This document shows positions 18,189 to 26,726 of a stretch of 64,000 nucleotides of DNA, one piece after another (the stretch's first letter is position 1; every line of letters begins with the position of its first letter). The notes under the pieces were generated by a model. It was not told the DNA's origin. It saw only the letters and a list, made by a program, of their open reading frames with translations, and did not search any database. The stretch lies in the NCBI RefSeq assembly GCF_017303295.1, contig NZ_JAFKOK010000008.1:62001-126000 (forward strand), in the 5' to 3' direction. This stretch comes from Rhodobacter sp. NTK016B (GTDB lineage Bacteria > Pseudomonadota > Alphaproteobacteria > Rhodobacterales > Rhodobacteraceae). The translations under genes and the position numbers were made by a program.

Positions 18189-20231
18189 TTATGGCAGGGT
18201 CACAACCGCTGTCTGCCCATCCGATGACCATCCCGCGCCCGTGGCAGAGCGTCCGCGCAACGCCGGGCCGGCGTCGATCTGGCCATTTGCCTCCGCGCCG
18301 CCCTGCACCAGCGCCTCGACCGCCGCCGCGCGCGCGGCGTCCGGTCCCTGCCCCGCGCTGTCGGGAAAAGCGGCAAGGGCGGCGAAGACCGCCTGCCCGT
18401 CCTGCAGCGCAAAGGGGCTTGACCACAGCCGCAGCGTCAGGCGCTGATCGTCCTCGCCCCGCTGATAGGTCAGATCGTTGGGCCGATCCGCCCAGAAACG
18501 CGGCGTCAGCAGCGGCGTGGGGTCGTCGATCCGCTCCCACGCGGTCAGCGCCCCCCGCAGCACCGCCGTCAGATCGCGCGCGGCGGCGGGCTGCCATCCG
18601 GCTGCATCGAGCGCGGCGGTCAGAGCCTGTCGGTCGGGCGCCAGCAGCACGAGGTTCACGGGTTCCAGCGGCGTGCCGATCACCGATTCCGTCTGCGCGG
18701 GGAAACCGGGCTGGCCCGGCAGGTCCGCAGGCGCGGCGATGACCACGCTGGCCGGGCCGGTCCACGGCATGGTCTGGGCCTTGTCATAGAACACGACGAT
18801 CCACGCCGAGAACAGCGCAGCCCCGGCCAGCAGCAGCCCGCCGATCAGCGTCGCGGGGGATTTCATCGGCACTGCTGGCGGGCGCGTCTCGCGCCACCAT
18901 TCGGCGATGACGATGGCCGCCACCAGCCAGAGCGCCCCCACCAGCCAGCCGTTGAACACGTCGCTGACATAGTGCTGGGCCAGGAACACGCGGCTGCCGC
19001 CCACCAAGATCGCCATCAGCGGCGCCAGTACCAGCACCGCGAACAGCCGGAGCCAGCCGAGCCGCCAGAAGACGTAGAGCAGCGTGCTCCAGAACGCGAC
19101 CGAGATCGCGGCATGGCCCGAGGGGAAGCTGTTGGTGGATTCGACGAAGTAATGAAACGGCGGGCGTTCGCGCTGGAAGATCAGTTTCAGCACGGTGACG
19201 CTCAGCGCGTTGCCGGCCACGCCGACGGTCAGCGCCAGCGCCAGCCCGCGCCGTCCGCGCAGGATCAGGAAGGCCAGCATCGCGGCGGTACACACCACCA
19301 CCAGCCGGGTGTCGCCCAGCGCGGTGATATGCGCGACAATCCGCAGCAGGCCCGGCGTCCAGAGCCCGTGCATCAGGTTGGCGATCCGGGTGTCGATGGC
19401 GACGATCGGAGCGGCGGTCATCCAGTCGAGAACCGAGCGCACCCAGATCGCGAAGATATACCCGAACACCACCGCCAGCACCGTGGCGGGCAGGCCCGCG
19501 AACTGGTCGGTCGCAAAGCGCCCGGCGACGAAGCCAGACAGGCGAGGATGGCGCGCGATCCAGCTTTTGACCGGCGGCATGTCCAGCACCGCACGCAAGG
19601 CCGTGGCCAGCACGTCGAGCACGAAGGGCAGGAACCGCAGGATGCGCCGCGCCAGCCAGACAAGGCCTCCCACAACCAGCGCGACGGCGGCCAGCACCAG
19701 CGCGACTCGGGTGGCCAGCGGGCCGAGACGAGTAAAGGCGTCGCCCAGCACATAGCCCAGCGCGAGGTGGAAGATGGTATAGGGGATCGAGGCCAGCACC
19801 GACCAGACCAAGAACCGCCGATGGGGCATGTCGGCCAAAGCCGCGACCATCGGCACCAGCCCTGACACGGGCCCGAGGAACCGCCCCAGAACGATGGCCA
19901 GCCCGCCGCGGCGCTCGAACAGCCGCTCGGCGCGCTGGAAAGCGCGCGAGCCTTCCAGACGCCCCCTCAGCCCGCGCCGCGCCAGTCTGCCCGTCCAGTA
20001 GCTGAGCTCGGACCCCAGGATCGAGCCCAGCGCGACGAACCAGCCCAGATGGAAGACATTGACGACGCCCTGCTGGGCCAGAATGCCGCCCGCATCGACG
20101 ACCAGCGCGCCGGGCACCAGCACGCCGGTGACGAACCAGCCTTCAAGCAGAGAGGCAAGGCCGATGACCCAATAGGTCAGAACGCCCAGCGAGGCGAGGG
20201 TGGGCAGGATCTGATCGGGGGTCGGGAACAT
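18189..20231 (-). CDS. DedA (VTT) - PAP2 phosphatase - LssY-like fusion protein
   Basis: A 680-residue inner-membrane protein with three parts. Residues about 1-200 are a DedA/SNARE-associated domain (EGWFVTGVLVPGALVVDAGG, then GRFLGPVSGLVPMVAAL), a family of lipid scramblases or transporters. The middle is a PAP2 lipid phosphatase with all three motifs: KLIFQRERPP, SFPSGHAAIS and SRVFLAQHYVSD. The C-terminal 180 residues resemble the LssY domain. The combination suggests turnover of undecaprenyl-pyrophosphate or phosphatidate coupled to lipid flipping. It stands alone between two minus-strand genes. Confidence 0.88.
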   Translation of the reverse strand: MFPTPDQILPTLASLGVLTYWVIGLASLLEGWFVTGVLVPGALVVDAGGILAQQGVVNVFHLGWFVALGSILGSELSYWTGRLARRGLRGRLEGSRAFQRAERLFERRGGLAIVLGRFLGPVSGLVPMVAALADMPHRRFLVWSVLASIPYTIFHLALGYVLGDAFTRLGPLATRVALVLAAVALVVGGLVWLARRILRFLPFVLDVLATALRAVLDMPPVKSWIARHPRLSGFVAGRFATDQFAGLPATVLAVVFGYIFAIWVRSVLDWMTAAPIVAIDTRIANLMHGLWTPGLLRIVAHITALGDTRLVVVCTAAMLAFLILRGRRGLALALTVGVAGNALSVTVLKLIFQRERPPFHYFVESTNSFPSGHAAISVAFWSTLLYVFWRLGWLRLFAVLVLAPLMAILVGGSRVFLAQHYVSDVFNGWLVGALWLVAAIVIAEWWRETRPPAVPMKSPATLIGGLLLAGAALFSAWIVVFYDKAQTMPWTGPASVVIAAPADLPGQPGFPAQTESVIGTPLEPVNLVLLAPDRQALTAALDAAGWQPAAARDLTAVLRGALTAWERIDDPTPLLTPRFWADRPNDLTYQRGEDDQRLTLRLWSSPFALQDGQAVFAALAAFPDSAGQGPDAARAAAVEALVQGGAEANGQIDAGPALRGRSATGAGWSSDGQTAVVTLP

Positions 20232-20301
20232 CTGCGATAAATGGCGCGCGGGTCAGGCCGGTCAAGCGGTTATAGCTTAGCTTTCCCGTCGCGCCTTTGC
20301 C

Positions 20302-20727
20302 TCAGGCTTCGGCGCTCAGCCCGGCGGCCTCGGCCCCGGCGATACCGGCCAGCGCGTCGTTATCCGACGTGTCGCCGCTGACCCCAACGGCGCCGACCAA
20401 TGCACCGGAACCATCACGCAGCAAGACACCACCCGCCACGGGCACCAGCTTGCCATCGAACGCCCCGCCCGCGGCGGCAATGAAATGCGGCCGCTCGACC
20501 GCCATCTCGCCCAGTCTGCGGCTGGGCACACCCATCATCACCGCGCCATGCGCTTTGCCGAAGGCGATGGCGAAACGGCCCGACGGCGAGCCATCCTCGC
20601 GCTCGAACGCCAGAACATGGCCGCCCGCGTCGAGAACGACGACCGAGAGCGGCTTCATCCCCGCCTCGCGGCCCTTGGTGCGGGCTGTCGCGATGATGGT
20701 GCGGGCTTGGTCAAGGGTCAGGGACAT
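20302..20727 (-). CDS. GlcG/HbpS family haem-binding-like protein
   Basis: A 141-residue protein of the GlcG/HbpS family (Pfam Haem_degrading): LTLDQARTIIATARTKGREA, a central VVVLDAGGHVLAFEREDGS and the closing VGAVGVSGDTSDNDALAGIAG. Family members bind haem or cobalamin or sense redox, and are often of unknown role. There is no signal peptide, so it is cytoplasmic. The start at 20727 follows AAGGA by 7 bases. It lies 22 bases downstream of the alpha/beta hydrolase gene and is probably co-transcribed with it. Confidence 0.85.
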   Translation of the reverse strand: MSLTLDQARTIIATARTKGREAGMKPLSVVVLDAGGHVLAFEREDGSPSGRFAIAFGKAHGAVMMGVPSRRLGEMAVERPHFIAAAGGAFDGKLVPVAGGVLLRDGSGALVGAVGVSGDTSDNDALAGIAGAEAAGLSAEA

Positions 20728-20749
20728 GGCAGGTCCTTTTCGGAAAGGG

Positions 20750-21832
20750 TCAGGGATGCGCGTCGGCATCCTGAAGGAAAGCGGTGATCGCGGCCAGTAT
20801 CACGCGATGGGCGTCGGCGCGGGCCTCGGACGAAGCGCCGCAAAGCGCGGGATTGCCGCCGTCGCGTGCCAATATCTGCGGACCGGCCTCGGTACACAGG
20901 GCAAAGCCGTCGGTGGGCCCGGCCTGCGGCAGGGTCATCTGCGCCACGCCATCGGGCAGCCGGGCAGCGCCGGACGGGATGTCGGGGCCAAGGCTGACCA
21001 CAAGGGCGGGCGCGTCGATACCGTTCGAGACGTCGAGCACCGGCAGATATTCGGGCGCGATGGCGATGGCGGCGCGGAACCGGGGGTCGTGGCGGTCGGC
21101 ATCCAGCGCGGCGGCGTCGGTCTGCTCAGGCGACACGCCCTGCGCCGCCAGCCAGCCGCAATCGGGATTGCCCTGTCCGGCGTTTTCGCACGATTGCAGG
21201 TAACCCTCGGCATCCGGGCCCATCCCGGCCAGCGTCAGCGCGGCGGTGCCCCCCAAGGCGAAGCCGACGGCAAAGATCTGGTCGGGATCGATCCGCCCGG
21301 CCCATTCCGGGTGCCTGAGCAGATGATCGAGCGCGCGGCTCATATCCTGCGGACGGCGCCAGATCTCGTCGAGCGCGGCGCGGGCATCGGCAGTACGCGG
21401 GGCGTTTACCTCGACCGCAAGATACCCGGCACGCGCCAGCCCGGCTGCCAGCCACGCGCCGCTATCGGCCGCCGACCGCAACCCGCCATGCGAGATCAAC
21501 ACGACGGGAAAACGGCTGTCGGGCGCGGCCAGATGCGGCGCGGCACCGGGAATGGCGCGGGTGCCACGAAACACCGCGTTCCCGGCGAAATCGCTCTCGG
21601 GCCCCGGCTCGGCGGGATACCACAGCGTCAGCGACAAAGCGCGCGCCTCGGCGCCCCGGATGTCGAGCGCGAAGACCCCGGGCGCCGCGCCAGACGCATC
21701 GGACGCCGCACCGGATGCTGCCGTACCAAGCTGCGCAGCGATCGTCCGGTGTTCGGCCGATGCCATCTGCGGCAGCGCGAGAGGGGCGAGGGCCAAGGCC
21801 ATAACAAAAGCAGCGAAACCGCCGGGTCTCAT
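20750..21832 (-). CDS. Exported alpha/beta hydrolase-fold protein lacking the nucleophile serine
   Basis: A 360-residue protein with an N-terminal signal peptide (hydrophobic to about residue 25, ending ALPQMASA) and a dienelactone-hydrolase or platelet-acetylhydrolase-like alpha/beta fold: LTLWYPAEPG, then PVVLISHGGLRSAADS for the oxyanion region. The nucleophile elbow, normally G-x-S-x-G, reads GFALGG, with Ala192 encoded by GCC at 21257-21259. This replaces the catalytic serine, so it may be a pseudoenzyme. The ATG at 21832 is preferred over a TTG at 21853 because it begins the signal peptide. Confidence 0.75.
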   Translation of the reverse strand: MRPGGFAAFVMALALAPLALPQMASAEHRTIAAQLGTAASGAASDASGAAPGVFALDIRGAEARALSLTLWYPAEPGPESDFAGNAVFRGTRAIPGAAPHLAAPDSRFPVVLISHGGLRSAADSGAWLAAGLARAGYLAVEVNAPRTADARAALDEIWRRPQDMSRALDHLLRHPEWAGRIDPDQIFAVGFALGGTAALTLAGMGPDAEGYLQSCENAGQGNPDCGWLAAQGVSPEQTDAAALDADRHDPRFRAAIAIAPEYLPVLDVSNGIDAPALVVSLGPDIPSGAARLPDGVAQMTLPQAGPTDGFALCTEAGPQILARDGGNPALCGASSEARADAHRVILAAITAFLQDADAHP

Positions 21833-21936
21833 GTATCGGTCACCCTCAAGCAATTGACGCGCGGGCTTTTACCCCGCTTGCGGCCCGCTCCGGGGCCGCG
21901 CGCATCATGCGTTGGCGCTGAGGGTTGAGCAAGCCG

Positions 21937-21966
21937 AAAGCCCCGGTCCGATGGGCCGGGCCGGGG
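21937..21966 (-). terminator. Probable terminator of the glcB-methyltransferase unit
   Basis: On the minus strand CCCCGG and CCGGGG enclose a GC-rich loop and are followed by CTTTCGG, 35 bases past the methyltransferase stop. The T run is short. Confidence 0.4.
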
Positions 21967-22000
21967 GCAATCTCGGGGACGTGAACGGCCCGGGCCGGCG

Positions 22001-22453
22001 TTACCAGCGGCGCGTGCGGGCCATGTAGCGCTCGGCCTCGGGGCCGAAGGCGTCGTGCAGGGATTGCTCTTCATGCCGGATGAAGCGCCGGGTGATGAGC
22101 GGCGGGAACAGCACGACCAGCACAAGCGCGCTGAGCGCGTTCACCAACAGCCCGGTGCCCAGAAGGCAGATCGCCATCGCGGTATAGATCGGGTTGCGGT
22201 TCAGCCGGTACGGACCTTCGACAATCAACGTGCTGGGCGTCTCGTGCGGCTCGATCGAGGTCTTCTTGCGCCAGAACCAGAACGCCGACCATCCCGCCAG
22301 CGCCAGCCCGCCCCCCAGCAGCAGCCATCCCAGCGGCCACGCCCAGCCGCCGAAGCGGACCAGCGGCGCGGCCCATGACAGAATTATCTGAAGCGCGAAC
22401 GTCCCCGCCGCCCAGACGGGCGGCAGGTCGGGGAAATCACGCCGGATGCTCAC
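22001..22453 (-). CDS. Isoprenylcysteine carboxyl methyltransferase family membrane protein
   Basis: A 150-residue integral membrane protein with four predicted helices. The C-terminal half has the family pattern [16 protein letters not shown] followed by [20 protein letters not shown], which forms the SAM-binding region of ICMT/PEMT-like methyltransferases. Bacterial members methylate lipids or small molecules; the substrate here is unknown. It starts with GTG overlapping the glcB stop (GTGA), so it is translationally coupled to malate synthase. Confidence 0.82.
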   Translation of the reverse strand: MSIRRDFPDLPPVWAAGTFALQIILSWAAPLVRFGGWAWPLGWLLLGGGLALAGWSAFWFWRKKTSIEPHETPSTLIVEGPYRLNRNPIYTAMAICLLGTGLLVNALSALVLVVLFPPLITRRFIRHEEQSLHDAFGPEAERYMARTRRW

Positions 22454-24609
22454 GCGCGGGCAGCTTTCAGTTCCAGCCTGCGGGCATGGAGCACCGGCTC
22501 GGTATAGCCCGAAGGCTGCTCGCGCCCCTTGAACACCAGATCGCAGGCGGCCTGAAAGGCGATGCCGTCGAAACCCGGCCCCATCGGCGTATAGGTCGGG
22601 TCATCCGCGTTCTGGCGGTCGACCACGGCCGCCATCTTGCGCATCGCGGCCATGGTCTGGGCGTTGTCGATGACCCCGTGATGCAGCCAGTTGGCCAGCG
22701 CCTGCGAGCTGATCCGGCAGGTCGCGCGGTCCTCCATCAGGCCGACATCGTGAATATCGGGCACTTTCGAGCAGCCCACCCCCTGATCGACCCAGCGCAC
22801 GACATAGCCAAGGATACCCTGCGCGTTGTTCTCGATCTCGGCGGCAATCTCGTCATCCGACCAGTTCTGCCCCTGCGCGACCGGGATCGTCAGCAGATCG
22901 GCCAGCGTACCGCGCGCGCCGCCGGCGGCGATCTGATCCTGACGCGCCATCACATCGACAAGGTGGTAATGCGTGGCGTGCAAGGTGGCGGCGGTGGGCG
23001 ACGGCACCCAGGCACAGGTCGCGCCCGATTTGGGATGGCCGATCTTGGCGCCCAGCATGTCGGCCATGCGGTCGGGCATCGCCCACATCCCCTTGCCGAT
23101 CTGCGCGCGGCCCTTCAGCCCGCAGGCCAGACCGATATCGACATTGCGGTCCTCGTAGGCGGTGATCCAGGGCTGCGTTTTCATGTCGCCCTTGCGCACC
23201 ATCGGCCCGGCTTCCATCGAAGTATGGATTTCGTCGCCCGTGCGGTCGAGGAACCCGGTATTGATGAAGGCCACGCGATGCTTCGCGGCGCGAATGCATT
23301 CCTTCAGGTTGACCGAGGTGCGGCGTTCCTCGTCCATGATGCCCAGCTTGACCGTATTCGCGGGCAGGCCCAGAACCGTCTCGACGCGGTCGAAGATCGC
23401 GCAGGCGAAGGTGACTTCCTCGGGGCCGTGCATCTTGGGCTTCACCACATAGACCGAGCCATGCAGCGAGTTGCGCGCACCGTCGGTCTTCTGCAGATCG
23501 TGCATCGCGCATAGCGTGGTGACCATTGCATCGAGCAGCCCCTCGCCTGCCTCGCGCCCTTCGGCATCCAGCACGGCAGGGTTGGTCATCAGGTGGCCGA
23601 CATTGCGCACCAGCATCAGCGCGCGGGTCTTCACCGTCAGCGGCGCGCCCGAGGCGGTCTGATAGGTAAAATCGTCATAGAGCCTGCGCGTGAAGCTCTT
23701 GTCGCCCTTGGTGACGGTCTCGGTCAGGTCGCCCTTCATCAGACCCAGCCAGTTGCCCCAGGCCAGAACCTTGTCCTCGGCATCGACGGCGGCGACCGAA
23801 TCCTCGCAATCCATGATCGCGCTGATCGCGGCTTCGATCGCCACATCGCTCAGCCCGAACGGATCGGTCTTGCCAACGTCGGTGGTGGGATTGATCAGCA
23901 GTTCCAGCTTGAGCGCGTTCTTTTCCAGCAGGTAATGCGTCCAGCCGTCGCCCTCGGCCCAGCCGAGGAATTGCGACGGGTCCGCAAGGCCAACCTCGCC
24001 CGCTGGCGTCGTCGCAGTCAGCGCGCCGTCTTCGACGCGCAGCGCCGTCACCACGGACCACGACGCGCCGTTCAGCGGCACAGCCTTGTCCAGATGCGCC
24101 TTGGCCCAGGCCACCACGCGCGCACCGCGCTCCGGGTCATAGCCCTTGCCCTTGGGCAGATCGCCCATCGCGTCGGTGCCGTAGAGCGCGTCGAACAGCG
24201 ACCCCCAGCGCGCATTGGCGGCGTTGAGCGCATAGCGCGCGTTCATCACCGGCACGACCAGCTGCGGGCCGGGCTGGGCGGCGATCTCGGGGTCGGTATG
24301 GGTGGTCTCGATGGTGAAATCGGGGCCTTCGGGGACCAGATAACCGATCTCGGTCAGGAAGGCGCGATACGCATCGGCGTCATGCGGCTGGCCCTTGCGG
24401 GCGACATGCCACGCGTCGATCTGCGCTTGCATCGCCTCGCGCTTTTGCAGCAGATCGCGGTTCTTCGGACCGAACTCGTTGATCAGCCCGGCCAGCCCGT
24501 CCCAGAACGTATCCGCCGCGATCCCGGTGCCCGGAAGCGCCTGTTCTTCGATGAAGGCGACCATCCGCGCGTCGACCTTCAGCCCCGACTTGTCCATGCG
24601 TTGCGTCAT
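22450..24609 (-). CDS. glcB: Malate synthase G
   Basis: A 719-residue cytoplasmic enzyme that condenses glyoxylate and acetyl-CoA into malate. It shows the MSG-specific long form (about 720 residues), the substrate-binding GVMDEERRT-type segment ([18 protein letters not shown]), the [20 protein letters not shown] region, and the C-terminal [16 protein letters not shown] block. The ATG at 24609 gives the family-typical beginning; an earlier frame start at 24702 lacks support. No isocitrate lyase is in the window, so its role may be glycolate/glyoxylate use or, as in many Rhodobacteraceae, the ethylmalonyl-CoA pathway. Confidence 0.95.
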   Translation of the reverse strand: MTQRMDKSGLKVDARMVAFIEEQALPGTGIAADTFWDGLAGLINEFGPKNRDLLQKREAMQAQIDAWHVARKGQPHDADAYRAFLTEIGYLVPEGPDFTIETTHTDPEIAAQPGPQLVVPVMNARYALNAANARWGSLFDALYGTDAMGDLPKGKGYDPERGARVVAWAKAHLDKAVPLNGASWSVVTALRVEDGALTATTPAGEVGLADPSQFLGWAEGDGWTHYLLEKNALKLELLINPTTDVGKTDPFGLSDVAIEAAISAIMDCEDSVAAVDAEDKVLAWGNWLGLMKGDLTETVTKGDKSFTRRLYDDFTYQTASGAPLTVKTRALMLVRNVGHLMTNPAVLDAEGREAGEGLLDAMVTTLCAMHDLQKTDGARNSLHGSVYVVKPKMHGPEEVTFACAIFDRVETVLGLPANTVKLGIMDEERRTSVNLKECIRAAKHRVAFINTGFLDRTGDEIHTSMEAGPMVRKGDMKTQPWITAYEDRNVDIGLACGLKGRAQIGKGMWAMPDRMADMLGAKIGHPKSGATCAWVPSPTAATLHATHYHLVDVMARQDQIAAGGARGTLADLLTIPVAQGQNWSDDEIAAEIENNAQGILGYVVRWVDQGVGCSKVPDIHDVGLMEDRATCRISSQALANWLHHGVIDNAQTMAAMRKMAAVVDRQNADDPTYTPMGPGFDGIAFQAACDLVFKGREQPSGYTEPVLHARRLELKAARA

Positions 24610-24680
24610 GCCCCGTTCTCCCGTTTCTGCGCGGCGTTCGGACCGCTGTTTTCCGGCTGTTGCGCCGACTATGGACAAAA

Positions 24681-24716
24681 GTTTCCGATAGGCAACACGC
24701 ATTCTTCACCGGAAAC
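24681..24716. promoter_or_regulatory. Inverted repeat upstream of glcB, possible operator
   Basis: A perfect 7-bp repeat GTTTCCG / CGGAAAC separated by 22 bases lies 72 to 107 bases upstream of the glcB ATG. The spacing of two helical turns between arms suits a dimeric regulator. No known regulator motif is matched with confidence. Confidence 0.3.
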
Positions 24717-24747
24717 GGGGTAATCAAGCTAAGGACTTTCAAGATTT

Positions 24748-24773
24748 AAAAGTTAGTCATGTTGCTAACTTTT
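24748..24773. promoter_or_regulatory. Probable ArsR-family operator
   Basis: A perfect 9-bp palindrome AAAAGTTAG / CTAACTTTT with an 8-base centre lies 82 bases upstream of the ArsR gene. A smaller related palindrome TTAGG-N6-CCTAA is at 24797-24812. ArsR proteins typically repress their own operon from such sites. Confidence 0.6.
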
Positions 24774-24796
24774 CTTGTGCGACTCGGGCGGAACAG

Positions 24797-24812
24797 TTAG
24801 GAATATGCCTAA
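24797..24812. promoter_or_regulatory. Secondary palindrome in the ArsR-SRPBCC promoter
   Basis: TTAGG-AATATG-CCTAA is a short perfect palindrome 43 bases before the regulator ATG. It shares the TTAG core with the larger palindrome at 24748-24773 and may be a second binding site or overlap the -10 region. Confidence 0.35.
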
Positions 24813-24854
24813 GCATTCACGGAGCCGCCCCATGCCCCCAAGGACACGCCCGGC

Positions 24855-25196
24855 ATGAGCACCGAGCCCCGCCTCGACACGTTGTTTCAGGCTCTCGCCG
24901 ACCCGACACGGCGCGCGATGCTGTCGTCGCTGGCGCGGGGCCCGCAAAGCGTGAGCGATCTGGCGCAACCCTTCGACATGGCGCTGCCCTCGCTGCTGGG
25001 ACATCTGCGCAAGCTGGAAGCGGCGGGCCTGATCGAAACCCGCAAGGACGGCCGGGTACGCACCTGCGCGATCGTTCCCGACGCCCTGACCCCAGTGCGC
25101 GGCTGGCTCGATGAGCAGCGCGCGCTGTGGGAGGGGCGGCTGGACCGGTTGGAAGACTACGTGACACGCCTGATGGAGGAGAGATCGCGTGACTGA
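24855..25196 (+). CDS. ArsR family transcriptional regulator
   Basis: A 113-residue winged-helix regulator: LFQALADPTRRAMLSSLARG, the recognition region LAQPFDMALPSLLGHLRKLE, and the wing GLIETRKDGRVRTCAI. No metal-binding Cys cluster is present; this subtype pairs with SRPBCC proteins rather than with arsenic genes. It overlaps the next gene by 8 bases, forming a three-gene operon with two SRPBCC genes. Confidence 0.9.
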   Translation: MSTEPRLDTLFQALADPTRRAMLSSLARGPQSVSDLAQPFDMALPSLLGHLRKLEAAGLIETRKDGRVRTCAIVPDALTPVRGWLDEQRALWEGRLDRLEDYVTRLMEERSRD

Positions 25197-25683
25197 GCCA
25201 TTAACCGTTATCGTGACCGACCCCGCAACCGATCTTGTGCTTACCCGGACGCTCAACGCCCCGCGCGCGCTGATCTGGGAATGCTGGACCCGCCCCGAGC
25301 ATCTGCCGCATTGGTTCATCCCCAAACCGCACAAGATCACCGCCTGCGAGATCGATCTGCGGCCCGGGGGCCGGTTCAACACCACGTTCGAGGTCGAGGG
25401 CAGCGAAATGCCCAATCACGGGGTTTATCTGGAGGTGATCGACGGTCGCAGGCTGGTCTTTACCGACAGCTATTCCGAAGGCTGGAAGCCCGCACCCGAC
25501 CCGTTCATGACGGCGATCGTAACCTTCGAAGACGCGGGCGAGGGCACGACGACCTATACCGCCATCGCGCGCCACCGCTCTCCCGAAGCGGCGAAAAGCC
25601 ACGAGGATATGGGCTTTTTCGACGGCTGGGGCACGGTTGCCACGCAGCTTGAAGCCTATGCGCAGGGGCTGGGGGCGCGATGA
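25189..25683 (+). CDS. SRPBCC (AHSA1-like) protein
   Basis: A 164-residue protein of the Aha1-C/START-like superfamily, which forms a hydrophobic pocket for ligands. The motifs RTLNAPRALIWECWTRPEHL, HWFIPKPHKITACEIDLRPG and the closing HEDMGFFDGWGTVATQLEAY are standard. The gene starts with GTG inside the end of the ArsR gene, and its stop overlaps the next ATG (ATGA), so all three are coupled. The ligand is unknown; related ArsR-SRPBCC pairs respond to stress or small organics. Confidence 0.88.
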   Translation: MTEPLTVIVTDPATDLVLTRTLNAPRALIWECWTRPEHLPHWFIPKPHKITACEIDLRPGGRFNTTFEVEGSEMPNHGVYLEVIDGRRLVFTDSYSEGWKPAPDPFMTAIVTFEDAGEGTTTYTAIARHRSPEAAKSHEDMGFFDGWGTVATQLEAYAQGLGAR

Positions 25684-26552
25684 TCCCGCGCTTTGCCACG
25701 CTGGTTTTCGAGCGCCGGATCGCCACCCCGCCCCTGCCCGTCTGGCACGCATGGACCGATCCCGCCGCGCGCGCGATCTGGGCTCAGAGCACGCCGGATC
25801 TGAGTGTCGAGATGCTGCGATCCGAAGCCCGGATCGGCGCCGGCGAAGTGTCGATCTGCCGGGTAAGCGGCCAGCCCGACATGCGCAGCGAAATAGACTG
25901 GCTGGCCATGGCCCCGCCGCGCTGCAGCACCTACACCGAGATCCTGCGCGCCGGCGGCGAGATGCTGTCGGCGGCTCTGGTCACCGCCGAAATGAGTGCA
26001 CAGGGCGAAGGCACCGTGCTGAAAATGACGGTGCAGGTGACCTCGCTGAGCGAAGATCGCGAGCCGGGCTATCGCAAGGATTTCTACGCCGCGCTCGACG
26101 CGATGGTCGATGTGGCCGAGCGGACGATGCTTGTGGACCGGGTGATCGCGGCACCGGCCGAGGTTCTGTGGCAGGCATGGACCGACCCGCAGGCGCTGCC
26201 GCAATGGTGGGGGCCCGACGGGTTCTCTTGCCGCACAAGCCGCATCGACCTGCGCGACGGCGGGGAATGGGTCTTTGACATGATCGCCCCCGATGGCACC
26301 GTCTTTCCCAATCACCACAAATACCGCCATTACGCGCCAAACAAGCGCATCGATTACGCGCTGCACGGGGGCGAAGGCGGGCCGAAACATGCCGATGCCT
26401 CGGTGACCTTTTCCCCCGCAGGGGACGGCACGCGGGTCGTTCTGGGCATGATCTTTGCCTCGCGCGAGGAATGCGCGGGCGCGAAGGCGATGGGCGCGGT
26501 CGAGCTGGGACAGCAGACGCTGGGCAAGTTGGCCCGGCATGTTGGGGCTTAG
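25680..26552 (+). CDS. Tandem two-domain SRPBCC protein
   Basis: A 290-residue protein made of two SRPBCC domains in one chain. The first (about 1-140) begins RRIATPPLPVWHAWTDPAAR and is degenerate; the second (about 145-285) begins DRVIAAPAEVLWQAWTDPQA and keeps the WWGPDGFSCRTSRIDLRDGG core typical of AHSA1 proteins. It arose either by fusion or by internal duplication of its neighbour. It ends the ArsR operon and converges on the DUF2256 gene. Confidence 0.85.
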   Translation: MIPRFATLVFERRIATPPLPVWHAWTDPAARAIWAQSTPDLSVEMLRSEARIGAGEVSICRVSGQPDMRSEIDWLAMAPPRCSTYTEILRAGGEMLSAALVTAEMSAQGEGTVLKMTVQVTSLSEDREPGYRKDFYAALDAMVDVAERTMLVDRVIAAPAEVLWQAWTDPQALPQWWGPDGFSCRTSRIDLRDGGEWVFDMIAPDGTVFPNHHKYRHYAPNKRIDYALHGGEGGPKHADASVTFSPAGDGTRVVLGMIFASREECAGAKAMGAVELGQQTLGKLARHVGA

Positions 26553-26565
26553 CGCCTTTCAGGGC

Positions 26566-26718
26566 TTAGCGCGTGTCGGAACGCGCCCGCGCGGCCCTGC
26601 GGCACCGATCCGAGCAGTATTTCACCTGATCCCAGGTCTTTTCCCATTTCTTCCGCCAGACCATCGGACGGCCGCATTGCGCGCAGGTCTTGACCGGCAG
26701 ATCGCCCTTGCGGCGCAT
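26566..26718 (-). CDS. DUF2256 protein
   Basis: A 50-residue zinc-ribbon-like protein with four Cys in two pairs: KTCAQCGRPMVWRKKW and VKYCSDRCRR, the DUF2256 signature. This family is usually beside cryptochrome/photolyase genes, as here (8 bases downstream). Its function is unknown, but the linkage suggests a role with DNA or with the photolyase-like protein. The ATG at 26718 yields the normal family length. Confidence 0.85.
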   Translation of the reverse strand: MRRKGDLPVKTCAQCGRPMVWRKKWEKTWDQVKYCSDRCRRAARARSDTR

Positions 26719-26726
26719 CGTCGTCC

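Noticed and set aside
24681-24716. RamB/ScfR-type site upstream of glcB
   Set aside because: The repeat GTTTCCG/CGGAAAC does not match the TTTGCAAA-type motif known for those regulators; kept only as an unnamed inverted repeat.
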